The notes under the pieces: model-generated
What the model was told of the DNA's origin: nothing
Database searches by the model: none
What the model saw: only the letters and a program-made list of their open reading frames with translations
Part shown: positions 13,987-15,599 of the stretch, piece by piece
Position numbering within the stretch: position 1 is the stretch's first letter
Layout of the letters: every line of letters starts with the position of its first letter
DNA from: JBKDZR01 sp047971485
GTDB lineage: Bacteria; Pseudomonadota; Alphaproteobacteria; Rhodobacterales; Rhodobacteraceae
Length of the DNA stretch: 15,599 nucleotides
Assembly (NCBI GenBank): GCA_047971485.1
Contig: JBKDZR010000143.1
Span: 1 to 15,599 of the forward strand
Direction of reading: 5' to 3'
Translations under genes and position numbers: made by a program

Positions 13987-15387
13987 GTGATCGACGTGTC
14001 GAGAATTCTGAACTCTCTTTCGGGCCGGTTTCTGGTTCTGACCGTCCTCTTCGTGATGCTGGCCGAGGTGCTGATCTTCGTGCCCTCGATCGCCCGGTTC
14101 CGCGAGGGCTATCTGCTGGCGCGTCTGGACCGGGCACAGATCGCCTCGCTGGCGCTGCTGGCCGATGACATGATTGACCAGGATCTGGAGCAGGAACTGC
14201 TGAAAAACGCCGAGGTCTATAACGTTGTCCTGCGCCGCGACGAGATGCGCCAACTGGTCCTGTCCTCGGCCATTCCGGCGCCGATCGCGGCCACCTTTGA
14301 TCTGCGTGACCCTGGGGCCTGGACCTTGATCCACGACGCCCTGCAACGCCTGTATGTGCGGGAGGATCAGGTGATCCGGGTGCTGGGGGCGCCGACGCGC
14401 GAGGCGGGGTTGCTGATCGAGGTGACCATGGATGCCGGGCCGTTGCGCGATGCCATGCTGGACTATGGGCTGCGGATCCTGGTGCTGTCGGCGGTGATCT
14501 CGGCACTGACGGCGGCGCTGCTGTTCCTGGCGGTCCGGCGGCTGATGGTCCGGCCGATCAAGGGGGTAGTGGCGCATATGAAAAGCTATGCTGACGCCCC
14601 CGAGGATGGCCGCACCATCATCACCCCCTCGGCCCGTGTGCGCGAACTGCGCGAGGCCGAGGAGGCGCTGCAATCCATGCAGGCGCAACTGACCGGGGCG
14701 TTGCGGCAAAAGGATCGTCTGGCCCAGCTGGGTGCGGCGGTGGCCAAGGTCAGCCACGATCTGCGCAATATCCTGACCACAGCGCAACTTTTGGCGGACC
14801 GGATGGAGACCAGCGATGACCCGGGGGTGCAGCGCGCGGCGCCCAAGCTGGTTGGTTCGATCCGCCGGGCGGTGAACCTGTGTGAGGCGACGCTGGCCTT
14901 CGGCCGGGCCGAGGAACCGCCGCCGGCCCTGATCCGGGTGTCGCTGCTGGGATTGGTCGAGGATGTGCTGGACAGCGAACGTCTGGCGGCGTCTGAAAAC
15001 GTCATGTTGCGCAACGGGGTGCCTTCCGGTTTGGTTCTGCGCTGCGATCCCGATCAGTTGTTGCGGGTGATCGCCAATCTGGTGCGCAATGCCCGCCAGG
15101 CGATCGAGGCCACCGCCCGCGCCGGTCAGGTAGCGATCAGCGCGGGCGAGGATGACCGCGACTGGTGGATCGAGGTGCGAGATACCGGCCCGGGCTTGCC
15201 ACCCCGCGCGCGGGAGCATCTGTTCACCCCGTTCCAGGGAGGCGCGCGCAAGGGGGGATCCGGCTTGGGGCTGGTGATCGCGGCGGAGCTGGTGCGCGGC
15301 CATGGTGGGCGGCTGGAGATGACGAGGACAGGCCCCGAGGGCACGGTCTTTACCATCCGTCTGCCCCGGGCGGATCTGACGGGCTGA
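13987..15387 (+). CDS. Membrane sensor histidine kinase with HAMP domain
   Basis: A two-component sensor kinase of 466 residues. Membrane helices lie at about 15-35 and 161-183, enclosing a periplasmic sensor region of about 125 residues (36-160) that I cannot assign to a known fold. HAMP follows at 184-240. The H-box is KVSHDLRNILTTAQ with phospho-acceptor H257, the N-box is NLVRNARQA (364-372), the G1 box DTGPG (399-403), the F-box LFTPF (412-416) and the G2 box GGSGLGL (423-429); all appear intact. The start is taken as GTG 13987, preceded by AGGG; GTG 13996 is an alternative. No response regulator is seen in the window, so its partner and signal are unknown. Confidence 0.92.
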   Translation: MIDVSRILNSLSGRFLVLTVLFVMLAEVLIFVPSIARFREGYLLARLDRAQIASLALLADDMIDQDLEQELLKNAEVYNVVLRRDEMRQLVLSSAIPAPIAATFDLRDPGAWTLIHDALQRLYVREDQVIRVLGAPTREAGLLIEVTMDAGPLRDAMLDYGLRILVLSAVISALTAALLFLAVRRLMVRPIKGVVAHMKSYADAPEDGRTIITPSARVRELREAEEALQSMQAQLTGALRQKDRLAQLGAAVAKVSHDLRNILTTAQLLADRMETSDDPGVQRAAPKLVGSIRRAVNLCEATLAFGRAEEPPPALIRVSLLGLVEDVLDSERLAASENVMLRNGVPSGLVLRCDPDQLLRVIANLVRNARQAIEATARAGQVAISAGEDDRDWWIEVRDTGPGLPPRAREHLFTPFQGGARKGGSGLGLVIAAELVRGHGGRLEMTRTGPEGTVFTIRLPRADLTG

Positions 15388-15416
15388 GCGGTGGACAACA
15401 GGTTTTGGGACCGCAT

Positions 15417-15436
15417 CGGGAAAAACCCGTCTTTTG
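15417..15436 (+). terminator. Weak possible terminator after the histidine kinase gene
   Basis: A 4-bp stem CGGG/CCCG (15417-15420 with 15426-15429) closes an A5 loop and is followed by TCTTTT. The stem is short, so it may not terminate efficiently. Confidence 0.3.
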
Positions 15437-15440
15437 GGCC

Positions 15441-15469
15441 TTGCATCCGCTGCGGGCGCCCGCTAGATG
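15441..15469 (+). promoter_or_regulatory. Promoter of the tRNA-Arg gene
   Basis: TTGCAT (15441-15446) and TAGATG (15464-15469) are 17 nt apart, and the predicted start is a few bases before the mature tRNA 5' end at 15480. The GC-rich spacer is common at alphaproteobacterial stable-RNA promoters. Confidence 0.65.
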
Positions 15470-15479
15470 GACGCCTCAC

Positions 15480-15556
15480 GCGCTGGTAGCTCAGTTGGAT
15501 AGAGTACTTGACTACGAATCAAGGGGTCGGGGGTTCGAATCCTCCCCAGCGCGCCA
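15480..15556 (+). tRNA. tRNA-Arg, anticodon ACG
   Basis: A 77-nt cloverleaf with CCA encoded. The acceptor stem pairs GCGCTGG (15480-15486) with CCAGCGC (15546-15552), followed by GCCA. The D-arm is GCTC/GAGT. The anticodon stem is CTTGA/TCAAG with loop CTACGAA, so the anticodon ACG is at 15514-15516; after A-to-I editing it would read CGU, CGC and CGA. The T-arm GGGGG/CCTCC has one G-U pair and the TTCGAAT loop. No further gene is seen in the 43 nt to the window end. Confidence 0.97.
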
Positions 15557-15599
15557 TTTCCAAATTATCGTCCAACTGACTTATACGCCCGTCCTCTGT

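Noticed and set aside
13048..15303. 751-codon open frame on the minus strand
   Set aside because: Antisense to the oxidoreductase remnant and histidine kinase; composition (His, Gln, Arg, Pro) is that of a shadow frame and no motif is seen.
15480..15599. tRNA-Arg as the integration site of a genomic island
   Set aside because: No integrase and no direct repeat of the tRNA 3' end is visible within the window; only 43 nt follow the gene.

Overview
The window looks like chromosomal DNA of an alphaproteobacterium of the Rhodobacteraceae (Rhodobacter/Paracoccus-like). The signs are high GC with strong G/C third-position bias, an ATP12-type F1-ATPase assembly chaperone, relics of a bzt-type (glutamate/glutamine/aspartate/asparagine) ABC transporter, and protein families that read like those of that group. 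This placement is an inference from protein recognition; no search was run.

Plus strand, 1-4598: the 3' end of rplQ (ribosomal protein L17) with a clear intrinsic terminator, then a tight run rarA - crcB - RluA-family pseudouridine synthase - HAD phosphatase - ATP12 chaperone. Most of these genes touch or overlap, so they are probably one transcript. The rarA promoter overlaps the rplQ terminator and appears to give a leaderless mRNA. At 4599-5287 lies a degraded stretch: pieces of bztA, bztB and bztD joined by internal deletions, with bztC absent and a nonsense codon in bztD.

Minus strand, 12538-5284 (transcribed right to left): rpmH - rnpA - yidD - a small unknown gene - ttcA - an EAL-domain c-di-GMP phosphodiesterase - yidC - engB - argB - sixA. 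It starts from a good promoter upstream of rpmH and combines ribosome and tRNA maturation (L34, RNase P protein, TtcA, EngB), membrane protein insertion (YidD, YidC), arginine synthesis (ArgB) and a SixA-type phosphatase. Four-base start/stop overlaps join rpmH-rnpA, rnpA-yidD and argB-sixA.

Plus strand, 12771-15599: a TVP38/TMEM64-family membrane protein gene is cut off after about 105 codons and joined out of frame to the 3' two thirds of a pyridine nucleotide-disulfide oxidoreductase gene. An intact membrane histidine kinase follows, then a tRNA-Arg(ACG) with its own promoter. No CRISPR array, transposase, prophage gene or obvious defence system was seen. The most unusual content is the two deletion-scar loci, the apparent leaderless promoter of rarA, and the EAL-domain and unknown genes lying inside the rpmH-to-yidC cluster.
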